A stretch of DNA of 64,000 nt from Eonycteris spelaea (lineage: Eukaryota; Chordata; Mammalia; Chiroptera; Pteropodidae): the NCBI GenBank assembly GCA_003508835.1, contig PUFA01000203.1:248001-312000 (forward strand), read 5' to 3'. A program made the translations under genes and the position numbers. Below the pieces are notes generated by a model. The model saw only the letters and a program-made list of their open reading frames with translations. It ran no database searches and was not told the origin of the DNA. Of the stretch, positions 53,243 to 64,000 are shown one piece after another (position 1 is the stretch's first letter; every line of letters begins with the position of its first letter).

Positions 53243-53321
<79 letters not shown>
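53243..53321 (+). repeat. Compound (GT)n(GA)n microsatellite
   Basis: About 11 GT units directly followed by about 28 GA units, ending in G runs. The purine-rich GA part can form non-B DNA and is likely polymorphic. Confidence 0.95.
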
Positions 53322-53324
<3 letters not shown>

Positions 53325-53742
53325 GGGGGGAAGGGGATAAAAATAAAAATAACTTGGGGGGGGCAGGCAGAACCTCAGAAGAGGGAACTGGTGGTGGGTG
53401 TGGAGCGAGGTTAGAGACGAAGGCCAGTGGTGGCCAGTGGTGGGGCAGCATTAGTCTAGCAGGGAACCTTTCTCCATGGGTTCCTATGTTTTCCTTTGAG
53501 GAAAACCCCTAAAGCAGAGGCTGTCCTCACTGGGCGAGCTCTGAGTCCGGTCAAACAAAGGGCAGGCTTGGGAGTGAGGGCTCCAGGGGAGGGACACACA
53601 GGGCATGAGAGATGTTTCCCCAGAAACAGGCTTTGCAATGAGAAGGGTCTCTCAATGTCAGGAAAAGGAAGAAGGAAATTCTAACAAAGTAAATGCCATA
53701 TAGGAAATGAAACCAGACGCTGTCTGTTTGCCTGGACTTTGG

Positions 53743-54213
53743 TTTTGAGGATGGCTCCTGCTCTGTTTGATTCTCAAGACTTTGCTGTTGCAAACAAAAG
53801 AGAGGCTGTGTAATGAATCTGTGACCTGACCCAGCACCCTCACTGGGCAGGTCACAGTGGACAGTCAGGCCCAGGCCTACAGTGTCTTCAGTAAAAGGCT
53901 CGCTTGGCCTTAAGCCAGCCCCGCCCATTGTCCGCATGCATCTGGGTCACAGGCCCTTGAAATGGCAGGCGCAATCCTTGTCAGACCCCCCCCCCCCCCG
54001 AGAGGACAACCACCCTCCCAGGAGCCCGGGGTCTCCTGAGCTGTCTGCACCTTGCTTGCTGCACCTTCATGTGATCTCCTGACCTTCCCTCCCTCATTCC
54101 AAACATAGAAGGGGAGCTAAAAAATTTATTCTCGGGAGCATTTGAGATCTCGCTTCCGTGCATGTCGTGAGTTCGGCTCAAATAAACTCATAAATTTTCC
54201 TACAGGTTTGGAC
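53743..54213 (+). mobile_element. LTR-like interspersed repeat, copy B
   Basis: Same element as copy A, in the same orientation. Its left part starts at 'ttttgaggatggctcctg', so about 60 bases of copy A's left end are missing. It retains a perfect AATAAA (ggctcaaataaac near 54,176), where copy A has caaatgaac. Only about five or six substitutions separate it from copy A across the first 245 bases. Confidence 0.7.
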
Positions 54214-54651
54214 ATTCTTATGTCAACGGATATGAGAATTCAGTCTTCTATTGAGCCAGACATAAGATGCAAAACACATTAAACAATTTCACACACATCA
54301 CTAACATTTATTTTGCTTTGTAAACAAGTTATCTTTCACAAAACGTTGTTTCTATTAGCTTATAATCTGTTTTAACTAATTTAAATATATTTAAATTATG
54401 TTTAAATATCATTAACTATATCTTTAAAGCTTTTCCAGTCCAATGTACTAAATGTTGACAGATATAAGTGCAATGAGCAAAATGTCCTTGGGGTCCTCAG
54501 TAATCATGCAGAACGTGAAGGCGTCCTGACACCAGAACCTGGCCGCGCTGCTCCCCCGCTGAGCCTGGCCCCGGGTTTATCTTGGGCCACCGCTGCCTGC
54601 TCAGCCAGGCCCCTGAGCCTCAGGCTGGCCTGTCCCTGAGTGCTCACTTTG

Positions 54652-54657
54652 TTTATT
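54652..54657 (-). promoter_or_regulatory. Poly(A) signal AATAAA, likely for the BTN2A gene
   Basis: Canonical AATAAA on the minus strand, about 540 bases beyond the stop codon at 55,200. Confidence 0.5.
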
Positions 54658-55199
54658 GCAGGGACCAGGAGCCTGGCCGGATGCAGACGTGTGCTGTGTT
54701 TCACCCTCTGCATCCCAGGTCCAGCCCTGGGGAGCTTTGCTGTGGGGCTGGAAATCTTGGGGGTGGGGTGACGTGGACCGTAAGAGCCGGGACCCCTTGG
54801 CTGCTCCAGTGGGCACCCCCCTCCCCGCTCCCAACTCCCTGGGGCCTCCTTTCTATCACTGACGTCCACTGTGGTCCCTCTCCCCTGAAGAGGCCCTGCG
54901 GTCCTCCCCGCTCCCCTGAGGTCCTTGGCCTACACCCTGTTGCCCTCACCTCAAGTCTGCAGAGTCTGATGTCAACTCGAGTGCCGCACTGCACATGCCA
55001 CAAGCAGGTTTTCGGCCTGTCACTTTCTAGCATTTTCTTCCTGGCTGAGAGCCGTGTGTGTGGCAGCACCAGTATCCCTGACACCGGCCCCTGCCCCCCA
55101 GTACGAGCACCTGAGCTCCGGCTGCGGCCTGGCGAGGGGTCCTGGGGGCGACGGCAGAAGGCCCTCCTGTGTCACCAGCCACAGGCGGCGCCGCTGTCC

Positions 55200-58100
55200 T
55201 CATGGGCGGGGCTGCGGCCGGGGTTTCTTGGCCTCGCTCTGAGCTCTGAGGCTGGGGAACTGGTCCCGGCGGTGGCGGGCCCCTGCCCTGTGCAGGACCA
55301 GGCCCCCCTCAGGCACCGCGAGCCCCCGGGCGCCCGTGAATGCCGGGCAGACGAAGAGGGGGCTGTCATCGGAGCCCAGCCTGAAGAAGGGCCTGAGGGG
55401 CCCGGAGAAGAGCGAGCGGGGACACGAGTAGATGTGCGACCTGTCCACCGCGTTGTAGAAGGACACGTCGCCGGCCTCGTAGTCCAGGAACACGCCCACG
55501 CGGCGGAGGCGCCCCTGCAGCGGCAGGGTCTTCTCGGGGCAAGACAGCGCCCGGTACTGGTTCCCGAACAGCTCCAGGGTCCAGAAGCCGTTCTGAGGCA
55601 CCAGCAGCGCCTCGCCCCTCCGCGGCACGCTGTCCCCACACACGCCCACGGCCCACACCATCACGTGCGCCACCTGCACCTCCCAGTAGTGTCGCCCGGA
55701 GGCGAAGCGGTCGGCACCCAGGACGCACGGCCGACAGTCGAACCTGTCCGCGGTGTCCGGCACGCTCTGCCGCCGGGGCCCCGCCTCACGCCCCTGCGGT
55801 CCTGCGACAGGAAGAGCTCGGGGTGCGCGGTGTCGGCGTCCAGGGTGACGTCGGCTGCGGGGAAGCCTCAGGTTCAGGCCTGGGGTGGAAGGAGACTGAG
55901 CGACTCCCTCTCCCCGACAACCCCCACGCCTGTAACAGCCTCTCCCGTGAAGGCCCCTGGACCTCGATCTCGAGGACTCGCAGCCTGGCAGGGACGGAGG
56001 CGGCGCTGGGACCTGAGGGCCGGGAGCATGGCCGCAGGGAGAGGCGAGCTGGGCCTCCGGCCGGCCGCTTAGCAAACGCGCTGGAGTGAGCGGTTCTGGC
56101 GTCTCCCCGCCCACACCACTGGTTCCCGTCTCCCCCCAATCCCTCACTCCCACCCCCGGTTCCCGTCTCCCCACCATCTCAGATCTGCTCCCTTTTCTAT
56201 TCAAGACACAGGACCTCTGGGCCTCTCTTTGGGAACTTCACAACTTGGCCTAAACCAGCAATGACATCCTGTCGCCTCCCGGCTCCTGCCGATGTGTCTG
56301 AGGCCAGTTCCTCCTGTGCACAGGCTGTCCAGCAAGGGGTCCCTCCCTTGGTCCTCTGTTCCACTAGTTCGACCAGGTGACAACTGACTTACATGACTAA
56401 CGAGGGCACTCTCAAAGGGTGAGAGAGGAGGGCAGTACCCCACAAAGCCCACCTGCCACCTCAGGTGTGTCTGGCCAAAGGTGGGGGACCCTTCGCCTCC
56501 GGTTTGCTTGGACAAACCGGGTCTGGAGCCTGCAGTGGTGACCGCTCTGGGCACAAGAAACACTTCAGACCCTGACACTGGTCATTACTGAGCGGGCCCA
56601 CACTTCTAAGGCGTAACAATCATTTTCTCCTTTCCCCACGTTGATATGTCCCACTGTGATAATTTCAAAATTCACCTGAAGTGGGAAGGTCCCAGTACTG
56701 AGGTATCCGGTAAAGCCCGGGTTCTTTGGGGCTTTTGAGCAGAAGGTGACAAAGTGCTCTTTAGGTCAGCGCTCGACTGTGCGCGGTCCCGCTGCCCAGC
56801 CCCGCCCCTCGCGGGCTGCGTGCCCCCCAGCGTCCTCCTGGCCCAGCAACGCGTTTCTGGCCCCCGTCTGTCCACCCTTGAGACAGGCTCGGGGGAGTTT
56901 ACTGCATGCCCCACATGGCGCAATAGTGCGCCATCTCTACGCTCCCCCCCTCCCCCCGTGATGGATAGCTGAGCCAGTGTCGTTTTTTTTTTTTCCAATT
57001 CACCCAGGATCCAAAAACCAACAACTACCGACAGGTACCCTCTGGGGAGACCCGCTGTGTGGGGTCCACCTCTGGTGATCGTGGACGAAATTGCACAGAA
57101 AGAGAACGGATGGTGTGAAGGAAACGGGGGTTCCCTGGCGAGCCTGTTACCCGCTCCTGTGCCTGGTGGGGTGCTGCCTGAGCACCCACCCAGCCCCCTG
57201 CCGTCCCCCAGCCTGCCTTGGGCCCCCTCGTCCTTCTCCTCTCATGCGTCCTGTGGACTGGCTAGTGGGCAGACAGCTCAGGATCTGAGAGCGCGTCAGA
57301 GGCCCCTCTTACCTGCGTGTAGGAGGCCTCGTCTCCATCCTGTAAGGGGCAGACAGACAGGTGAGCGTCAGGTGACGGGAGCCGAGCACAGAAACTGTGC
57401 ACGGACACTGCGCGACGCGCTGGACTTACGCAATTCTTCCTGAAGTTGTTCTGAAAAATAAACAGAAACGAACGAGCGTCCTCCACAGACCTGAGAGAAT
57501 GTGAGTCCGCGGGAAACGGTGCTGCCCTCGCCCTTCCTGCGAACTGCCGACTGCAGCCCGCCCCCGCCCCCGCCCCCCAGGGGATGATCCAGATTCCAGA
57601 AGTCATGTGTGGCCAGGTGGCTGGATAGTAGCCCCACTCATGTGGGGTCGCTTGTGCTCCCCACAGCCAGGCGGATCGTCGTGACAGCTGCAGAGCTGCA
57701 GAGCGGAGGGTTGTGAGCCCCCGAGTGAGGAGCCCCGCGGCAACCCCTTGCGTCCTCCTGCCTCCCTGGCTTCTGGGTGCTGTCCTTTGATTGACAGCAG
57801 ACTATCCTCCTCCTCTTTTACCTTTTCTTAGGTATTCTCTCTCTTTTCCCACACATTCTCTCTCCAGTTCCTTACGTGCAATTTCTTTTTCTTTATTTTC
57901 AAAATCTTTCTCCGTTGACATAATCTCTTTTTCCCTGCAGAGTTTCCTGCTGAGGCAGATGCTCCCGGTGACGAGGAAAAGCAGAGCAGGCAGGGTGACA
58001 GCCAGGGCCACCATCCAGGGAGATATGCTGGGAACAAAGGACTCTGGAAAGGGGGCTGGAAACGTTCCAGTTAGTGAGAATGGGAGGTGCGGGAACCTGG

Positions 58101-61100
58101 TCTCTGCGATGTCAGTCACAGGGGCCCCAGGGGGTGAGAGAGACACTGGCTCCTCCCACAGGGGACTGATTAATTCGTATATTGCGACCCACAGAATGGA
58201 GGCCACTTCAGTGGCCCATGTCACAAATCTGCACCTAAGTCAGCCTGCTCGTATGTACAGGAAACACTTGTTGTCACCAGAACCTGACACCCCCAAACCC
58301 CAGCTCCCTTCACCCTGGAAACCAGGACCCGTTGGCCTTGTGAGAAACCCCAACCTCCTAGGCAGTCACACCCCGTTTCCACCTCCATAACCCTTGCTCT
58401 TACCCACACCCCCTCAGGAAGAGTCCCCACCACTGGTGAGACCCTGCACTCTCTGGTCCATGGGTGATTTTCCTTTGGACAAAGGACGTCAAACTCATTA
58501 CTAAATTGTCTTATTTTTGTCCTCTGACAGGGCCAAGGAGACAGAAAAGTATAAACTCCTGGACTCACTGTGGGAAGGACCTGGATGGATCACCATGGCC
58601 ATGATGCAGGTACAAGCCACCATCACTCTTACCTGGATTCTGCAATGCCCTCCTCCCTGCTTCTGCCCCCGTCCTGTGCCGCCTGTCCTCGGCACCGCAG
58701 CCCCGTGACATGGTGCTCAGAACCCTGCAGTGTTTCCTATCTTACCCAGACTAAGAGCCGAAGTCCATCCGTGGCCTGCGTTGCCCGGTGTGATCTGGAC
58801 CCATTTCAGATCCGAATCTATCCCCCTCCAATCTCCCCACACGTCCATCCCATCCACACCTGCCTCTCCAAGGTCCTTGAAACTGCCAGACATGCTCCTG
58901 TCTCAGGCACTTTGCACATGCTGTTTCTGCTACCTGGCCTGCTCGGGGGAAGCAAAGCTTGAGTCTGGCACCTTAGCCCACGACCGTCCTGACACCCTCT
59001 CCTGGCCTGCTCAGTCCTCAAGTGTCTGCGTGGCTCATTCCTCACTGGCCCAACTGCCATCTCTTCAGTGAAGCCCTCTGTGACCATCCTACTTATAACC
59101 ACGACTCCCTGTGCCCCTAGCTCTCCTTATCCCCTTTCCTGATTAATGTTTCTACAGTACTTATTCAATTAGTTTAATTCGTTATTTCTGTCCTTATTTT
59201 AATTATTTTATTGATTACTCTGCTGCTGCAGAATGCGAGCCGTGTGAGGGTTGGGATCTTCATGCATTCGTTCACTGGTTTGTCTTCGGTGTCTAGAACA
59301 TGTGTGGCCATTGCTAAGTACTGGTTGAATGGATTTATGAATGTCTGTAGCTGGAGACTCTCCCCAGCTCTGCCTCTTGGGAAAGCCCATGCAGAGAGCA
59401 CCAGCGGGTGTAGACAGCTACCTGCCAACACCATGCTCCAAGTTCTATGATTGTCCTAAATCGTGAAAATTTGCTGCAGGATAAGAACCATAACAGGGGA
59501 AAAAACTATCAGACTTACCCTCAGAGAAGAGGCTCCTATTCACATATTTTGAGACTATTTGAAGGTCTCCTTGTGACAACGGGAGAGGCCTCAGCTCAGC
59601 TGCAGCCTCTGCTCTTCAGGGCTCAGGACCCTTCTGCTCTCCCCCCACCCCCAGCTGAGCATCCCGCCTCCACTCAGGAAGCCTCCAGAGCAGCAGCGCA
59701 CAAGCTTTTTGGCACCAAGGACCAGCGCTCCTACGATGATGCGCTGAGGCGATGATACTGGCGCTGAGGAGCGGCTGCAGGCACAGATGAAACTTCACCC
59801 ACTCACCCGCCACTCAGCTTTTGCTGTGTGGCCCGGTTCCCAACAGGCCACAGACCAGTACCAGTCCACAGCCTGGGGGTTGGGAACCCTTGCTTCGGAG
59901 TGTGAGGGACTAACCTGGAATAAAAATTACAGCGTCCTTCTCCTGGCCAAGCAGGGTGTTGTTGACAGAGCAGGACATGTTCCTCACGGAGCAGTCCCTG
60001 ACGATCACGGCCATGCTGACCCTGAAGAGGCCGTCGGTGTCCGCGGTGTAAGCCTCTGCCAGGGCGGGCATGATCTCACCGTAAGGGCCCCTCCACGTGG
60101 CGCGGGGCTCCGGGTACCACCCCACAGATGTGCACTCCAGCCGGACGCCCCCATCCTCGGGGCCCTTGATTTCAATGAGGGCTCAGAGCCCAGGCCTGGG
60201 GACAGAGGGATACGTCTAAGATGTCTCATTCTAAAGCGAGCTGCTGACGAAGACCCCTAGGGATCTCTAACGATCTGCAGGGGTCAGATGGTCTCTGCTG
60301 CTCGAGGCTGCAGCTCAGCAAGGCAAACCTGCTCCTTCGGCCTCAGGCAGGAGGAAGCTCTTTTTCCTGTTTAAAGGGGATTCTAGGAAAAATCTGCTGG
60401 TCTGTGGTGGGCGAAACTTTCCCCAAGAGTCACACCGTGAAAAAGCAACCAAGTGAAGCCAAAGGACGCACCTGCCACCATCAGGCGCATGGCAGCCTCG
60501 TCGTAGGACCTGCCTTGCTGGAAATAACAGCGGTACGTGCCGTCGTCGTGAGCTGTGACGTTGTGTATGGCGAGCGCCACGCTCCCCTTGCTAATGTTGT
60601 CGCTCACAAAGGTCGCTCGGCCTCGGTACTGCTCCATCTGCTCCTCTGCCCTCTCCCGCCCGCCCTTGTACACCAGCACCGCCGGGGAGAACCGAGACCG
60701 GAACCACCGCACCTCCATGTCCTCGGCACTTGTCTCAGGTGACAGGTGGCAGTGCAACACGGCGTTTTCTCCCACCATGGCCAGGATGGGACCAGCTGGC
60801 CCCACGACAGTAAACTGGGCTGTTCAACAAAGGGAGAGAATCAGATGGGGCGCCAGCCATGGGACAGATATCTACTGCCGGAAAAGTAGTGGCTGTTCCG
60901 GGGGACAGTCAGGGGGGGCTCCTGGGCTGAGGGTTCTGGGGGCCAGGAGTGGGGGCAGGTTGGCAGCAGGAAGGAGGCGCCTAGCAGGGTAAGTGCGAAG
61001 GCCGCTCGGGCTTGGTGACCGCGGGGAGGAGAAGCGCACCTCGAGCTCCCCACGCGCCTGGCGCTCACAGAGCCTCGCCGCTGTCCCCGGCCAGCTCAGT

Positions 61101-61507
61101 GCCTGGGGCGCAGCGAAAACCTGCCCTGTCCCAAGTGGCCACCACTAGCTAGTCCCAACTGAAATGCGCTGTAAATGTGAACTACGTGTATAAAATGTGA
61201 AAATCAGGAATAAAGAATGTTAACTATCTTCTCGGTAATACTTGACGTGAATTAAGAGCTTTAAAAGTATTTTGGTTACTTGGAGCGGCCTGAGTCTCGG
61301 CGGGAGTGAGCGCGTGCGCGGGAAAGGGCGACAGAGCGCAGCTGCAGCGCCCCCTCGGTCTGCTCTGCGCGTGGCAGCCGGGCTGTCCCTGCGTTGGCAG
61401 GGGCCGGTTGCAGCACCCCTACCTGAGGCCAGCGCAGACCAGCCGAGCAGGGCGAAGAGGAGCAGGGAGTTGGGCAGAGAGACGTGCCGCGGAGCCGCCC
61501 GCGCCAT
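55200..61507 (-). CDS. BTN2A1: BTN2A1-like butyrophilin with two single-base frameshifts
   Basis: Seven coding exons on the minus strand: 61507-61423, 60819-60472, 60195-59915, 58043-57822, 57450-57430, 57339-57313, 55855-55200. All splice sites are GT-AG. Signal peptide ([20 protein letters not shown]); IgV domain with Cys52-Cys126, NIS and NVT glycosylation sites, and the BTN2A hallmark [18 protein letters not shown]; IgC domain ([29 protein letters not shown]); transmembrane segment ([20 protein letters not shown]); a charged coiled coil ([20 protein letters not shown]) closest to BTN2A1; small exons EQLQEEL and [10 protein letters not shown]30.2 domain. Human BTN2A1 with BTN3A1 presents phosphoantigen to Vgamma9Vdelta2 T cells. 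Exon 3 is 281 nt instead of 282 (one base lost in the CCC of GAGCCCTCATTG) and exon 7 lacks one C in GGGGCCCCGG, each breaking the frame. The C-terminus runs about 22 residues past the human end. BTN2A2 is the alternative name. Pseudogene or assembly error cannot be told apart here. Confidence 0.85.
58690..59350 (+). repeat. L2 LINE 3' region in the BTN2A intron
   Basis: A nearly complete series of L2 blocks: 'ccagacatgctcctgtctca', 'ggcactttgcacatgctg', 'tttctgctacctggcctgct', 'cttcagtgaagccctctgtg', 'ccatcctacttataacc' and the ending 'tctagaacatgtgtgg', 'ctaagtactggttgaatgga'. It lies between exons 3 and 4. Confidence 0.8.
59696..59890 (+). mobile_element. Non-autonomous DNA transposon (hAT-like), copy 2
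   Basis: From 'caagctttttggcaccaagg' to 'gcctgggggttgggaaccct'; the right end is the reverse complement of the element end at 19.3 kb. The internal part is shortened. It sits in the BTN2A intron 24 bases before exon 3 on the plus-strand map. Confidence 0.6.
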
Positions 61508-62230
61508 CGATCCAAGCAAGCGTCACCCAGGAGAGGCAGGGGCTGCAGGCCTGGGGACGCAGAGAGACGTGGCATCACGGTCCTGATCTCGGCAATCGCC
61601 CTGACGCCCGCGCAGGGGCCATCAGCGCCCCTACTTCTGTCCTTGGCACCCCTACCGTCTCCGGGTTGGGCACTTGCGGACAGACTGACCGAACATTCCA
61701 CAGAATAAGCCAGCGACAAGGACCCGCCCCGCTCGGCTTACTTCTCGGCCACAGGTGAGTTTCTTCAGCTGTCACCTGATATTCTGCACCCCGCCCCCCT
61801 CCTGCTCCTGGCCTCAGGCTGTGCGATCCCGGTGGGGCCTTCGCGGGGGAAGGGAACCCCAGGAATCCCCCTCCCGGGGTCCGCCTCTCCCCCGAGTTTC
61901 ATCCGCGCCCCCACCCCGCCGGAGCGCTGCGCCGGGTCCCTGCCCACCCGCCAGAATGAACATCCGCGTCTTCCTCCCGCCGCCGACGCTCAAACGACGA
62001 CTTTCTGGTTGTCCTTGTCTCTGACCCGTCCATGGGGGACAGTCGCGACGGAGAGCAAACTGTCCCGAAAGCCGAGAAAACTTTTACTCTTCTCTCATCG
62101 GTGACTGTGCGCAGCCGGGGACCTGGGACCCAGTGGCCTCTGTGACAAGCGTCCCAAGATTTCCAGGGATGGTCCGGAGCCCGGGATTGGCCGGCGGCGG
62201 GCCAGGCAGCCAATAGCGCCCTGAGCCTAC
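61270..62230. promoter_or_regulatory. CpG-rich promoter region of the BTN2A gene
   Basis: CpG density is high around the signal-peptide exon (61,423-61,507) and again at 61,840-62,230, upstream on the minus strand. No TATA box is evident. The start site cannot be set exactly. Confidence 0.5.
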
Positions 62231-62239
62231 CGCTCACCA

Positions 62240-64000
62240 GTTGCTAGGTAGAATACACCGAGGGCGTGAGCATTGGAACGCACAATTGCGAATAGCCTCT
62301 TGAGATGATCTGGCCGCTTTTAGTTCTTTCTTCTATTTTCAGAAGCAAGATTTCGATTTTTTTGCAAAGCTGAGTGAGGGCCAAAGCCCGTTCCTTCAGG
62401 AGCTGGCGCTCTAGTGCCCTCAGGAAGGTGGCAGCCAACGACGAGTCTCCAGCTGGGTTTCCTCGTCTGACAGTCGGTGGTCTGGTTGAGCCCAGCACCT
62501 CCTACACCCACAAGGTGCACCCTCCCTGTCCCACAGACCCCCATCGGGCCACCGCATTGATTTCTTCTAGATTAATCTTCCCGAGGCACATTTCTTGACA
62601 TTTCTGGCCACTGCTTAACTGCTTCCTCTGGAGGCCTCCTGTTCCCTTCCGACGCGATTCTCCACGGCAGTCGGCACGCTGGCAGCGGCTCCACGGTTGC
62701 CTTTCATTCCACCAGGGTGGCTCTTGTGGCCGGCACTCCATCTGCCATCCCCCTCCACACCCCCACGGCCGCCTCCTGCAAGGACGGGTGGGAATATTCC
62801 CTGCCCGCAGCGCTCTAAGCTTCGCTAACAGGGCGCACGTGGCGGCAGCCTGGGTCCCAGCACCGCAGGGAAGTCAGTTCCTCCAACTGGGAGAATAAGC
62901 AACAACAAAGATTCCTCCCCAAACCGTCCCGGAAGAAACGCAGCCCGCAGACCCCCCGATTTCAGGGACCTTCGTGTAGGTCGCTGTGGTGCTATCGGCC
63001 AGGTTTACGTGTCAGGCTCTGCATACAGCTTGATTTAATGTTTGACTCTCATGCTGATCCCCCGTATCAGAGCAGCCTACAACTGTGTACACTCCAGGGC
63101 CCCAGAGGCACCTCCCCACCCCCACCCCCAAGCTGCATACTGTGCACACCAAGGGCCCAGACATGCTGAGTGCACACGTGAGTGCTACAGAAATCCTCTG
63201 AGGCCATTTTTGTGAGAGCTATGTAAGGAGGGGCTACCACGCTGGGGAAAGCGAGGCAGCGTCCTGGCACCACCTCCTCAAGAGCTGTTGCTCTTTGCAT
63301 ACTCTAGAACATGCAACGTATAGCCATCGCTTACAGTAGCGCCAGCTGCTGTAACAATACGTCCCCAAGCCTCGGGGGCTTAACTCCACAGTAATTGATT
63401 TCTCATGCACATATTGGTCAAGGCAGTTGTTACTGGCTGGCAGACAGGGTCCATTGGTGTGACTCCCCGTCCCCTGGAGCACAGAGTCCTCTGCACATAG
63501 CCAGGAAGAAGGAGGAGAAAGTGGCTGCCTCCTAAAGGCTTCGGCCTAGAGGAGACCACTTCACTTCCACTCACATTGCACTGGTGAGAACCAGTCCATG
63601 GGCCACCGGATGCCGGGGCTGTGGGGAAATGTATTCCCTGGCTGCACAACTCATTACCGGTGATGACTCTGTTATGGAAAGGAGAAACCTGAACTTGGGT
63701 GGACAGGCTTCTTAGCCTCATGGGGAAAGCAGTTATTCAGACCACACAAAGCAAGTCCCGCTTTCTGATGACCTACCCCGGGAAGGGCAGATGAATGTTG
63801 CAGACAATGTCTTCTGCTTTGTGTGTGTGTGGGAGGGGGGACTGGGGGTGGGGGTGAGGGTGGGAGGTTATTAGCCCAGAGAGATAGCCTCCAGAGTGCT
63901 AGCTCAGCTGCAGGAATGGCAAGGTCTAACCGGCGGTCAGAGAGCCCGCAAAGGCTCATCCATGCACCGAGGAGCACGTTTGTTTAAACCTGATATCTGC
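62240..64000. other. Right flank, no gene recognised
   Basis: No coding exon is supported. Bases 63,340-63,690 look like an old mammalian interspersed repeat ('gctgctgtaacaatacgtcc', then 'ggcttaactccacagtaat'), family not named. A short G/T-rich stretch follows at 63,822-63,870. Confidence 0.45.

Larger units (their letters stand above)
50270..54630. other. Intergenic between BTN1A1 and the BTN2A gene
   Basis: About 4.4 kb without a recognised gene. Bases 50,285-51,000 are the upstream flank of BTN1A1. A C run is at 51,420, a 27-base T run at 52,031-52,057, and a (GT)n(GA)n microsatellite at 53.2 kb. Bases 51,830-51,950 look like an antisense L1 remnant. LTR-like copy B occupies 53.7-54.2 kb. 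Confidence 0.5.

Noticed and set aside
54582..56072. 496-codon plus-strand frame
   Set aside because: It is the antisense shadow of the GC-rich B30.2 exon of the BTN2A gene and its 3' region; the minus strand gives the recognisable protein.

Overview
This is mammalian (eutherian) nuclear DNA: multi-exon genes with GT-AG introns, CpG islands, nuclear tRNA genes, and old mammalian repeats (L1, L2, MIR, MER5-like). I see no Alu and no rodent B1/B2, so it is probably neither primate nor rodent; the species cannot be named from the sequence. Gene content and order (ZNF322 - ABT1 - tRNA cluster with HMGN4 - BTN1A1 - BTN2A) match human 6p22.2 in the extended MHC class I region, read in the opposite direction.

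Layout. 1-6.2 kb: AT-rich, with L1 debris and a MIR, then possible 5' untranslated exons. 6.4-8.3 kb: ZNF322, a single-exon C2H2 zinc-finger gene (+) whose C-terminal end is frame-shifted against the human protein. 11.9-13.8 kb: ABT1 (-), three intact exons (273 aa), with a CpG-island promoter. 18-41 kb: a tRNA cluster with eleven intact genes (Ala-AGC, Tyr-GTA with intron, Lys-CTT, Pro-AGG, Ile-AAT, Ala-CGC, Lys-TTT, Val-CAC, Arg-ACG, Thr-AGT, Leu-CAG) on both strands, a Tyr-like pseudogene, a duplicated Lys-TTT 5' half and several CpG islands. The HMGN4 retrogene (-) lies inside this cluster, between two pieces of an L1. 44-50.3 kb: BTN1A1 (-), all seven coding exons intact (526 aa). 54.6-61.5 kb: a second butyrophilin, BTN2A1-like (-), with the same seven-exon plan but two single-base deletions that break the frame.

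How the genes relate. The two butyrophilins are tandem duplicates: IgV, IgC, transmembrane segment, short coiled-coil exons, B30.2. ABT1 (nucleolus, basal transcription and ribosome biogenesis), HMGN4 (nucleosome binding), ZNF322 (transcription factor) and the tRNA genes are housekeeping or chromatin functions placed together by chromosomal history; no operon logic applies.

No wholly new system was found. The items most worth a second look are the two C-run frameshifts in the BTN2A gene, three copies of an LTR-like repeat (two about 98% identical over 245 bp yet 18 kb apart), the 42-bp tandem duplication of the 5' half of tRNA-Lys-TTT, and the retrogene/L1 nest at HMGN4.
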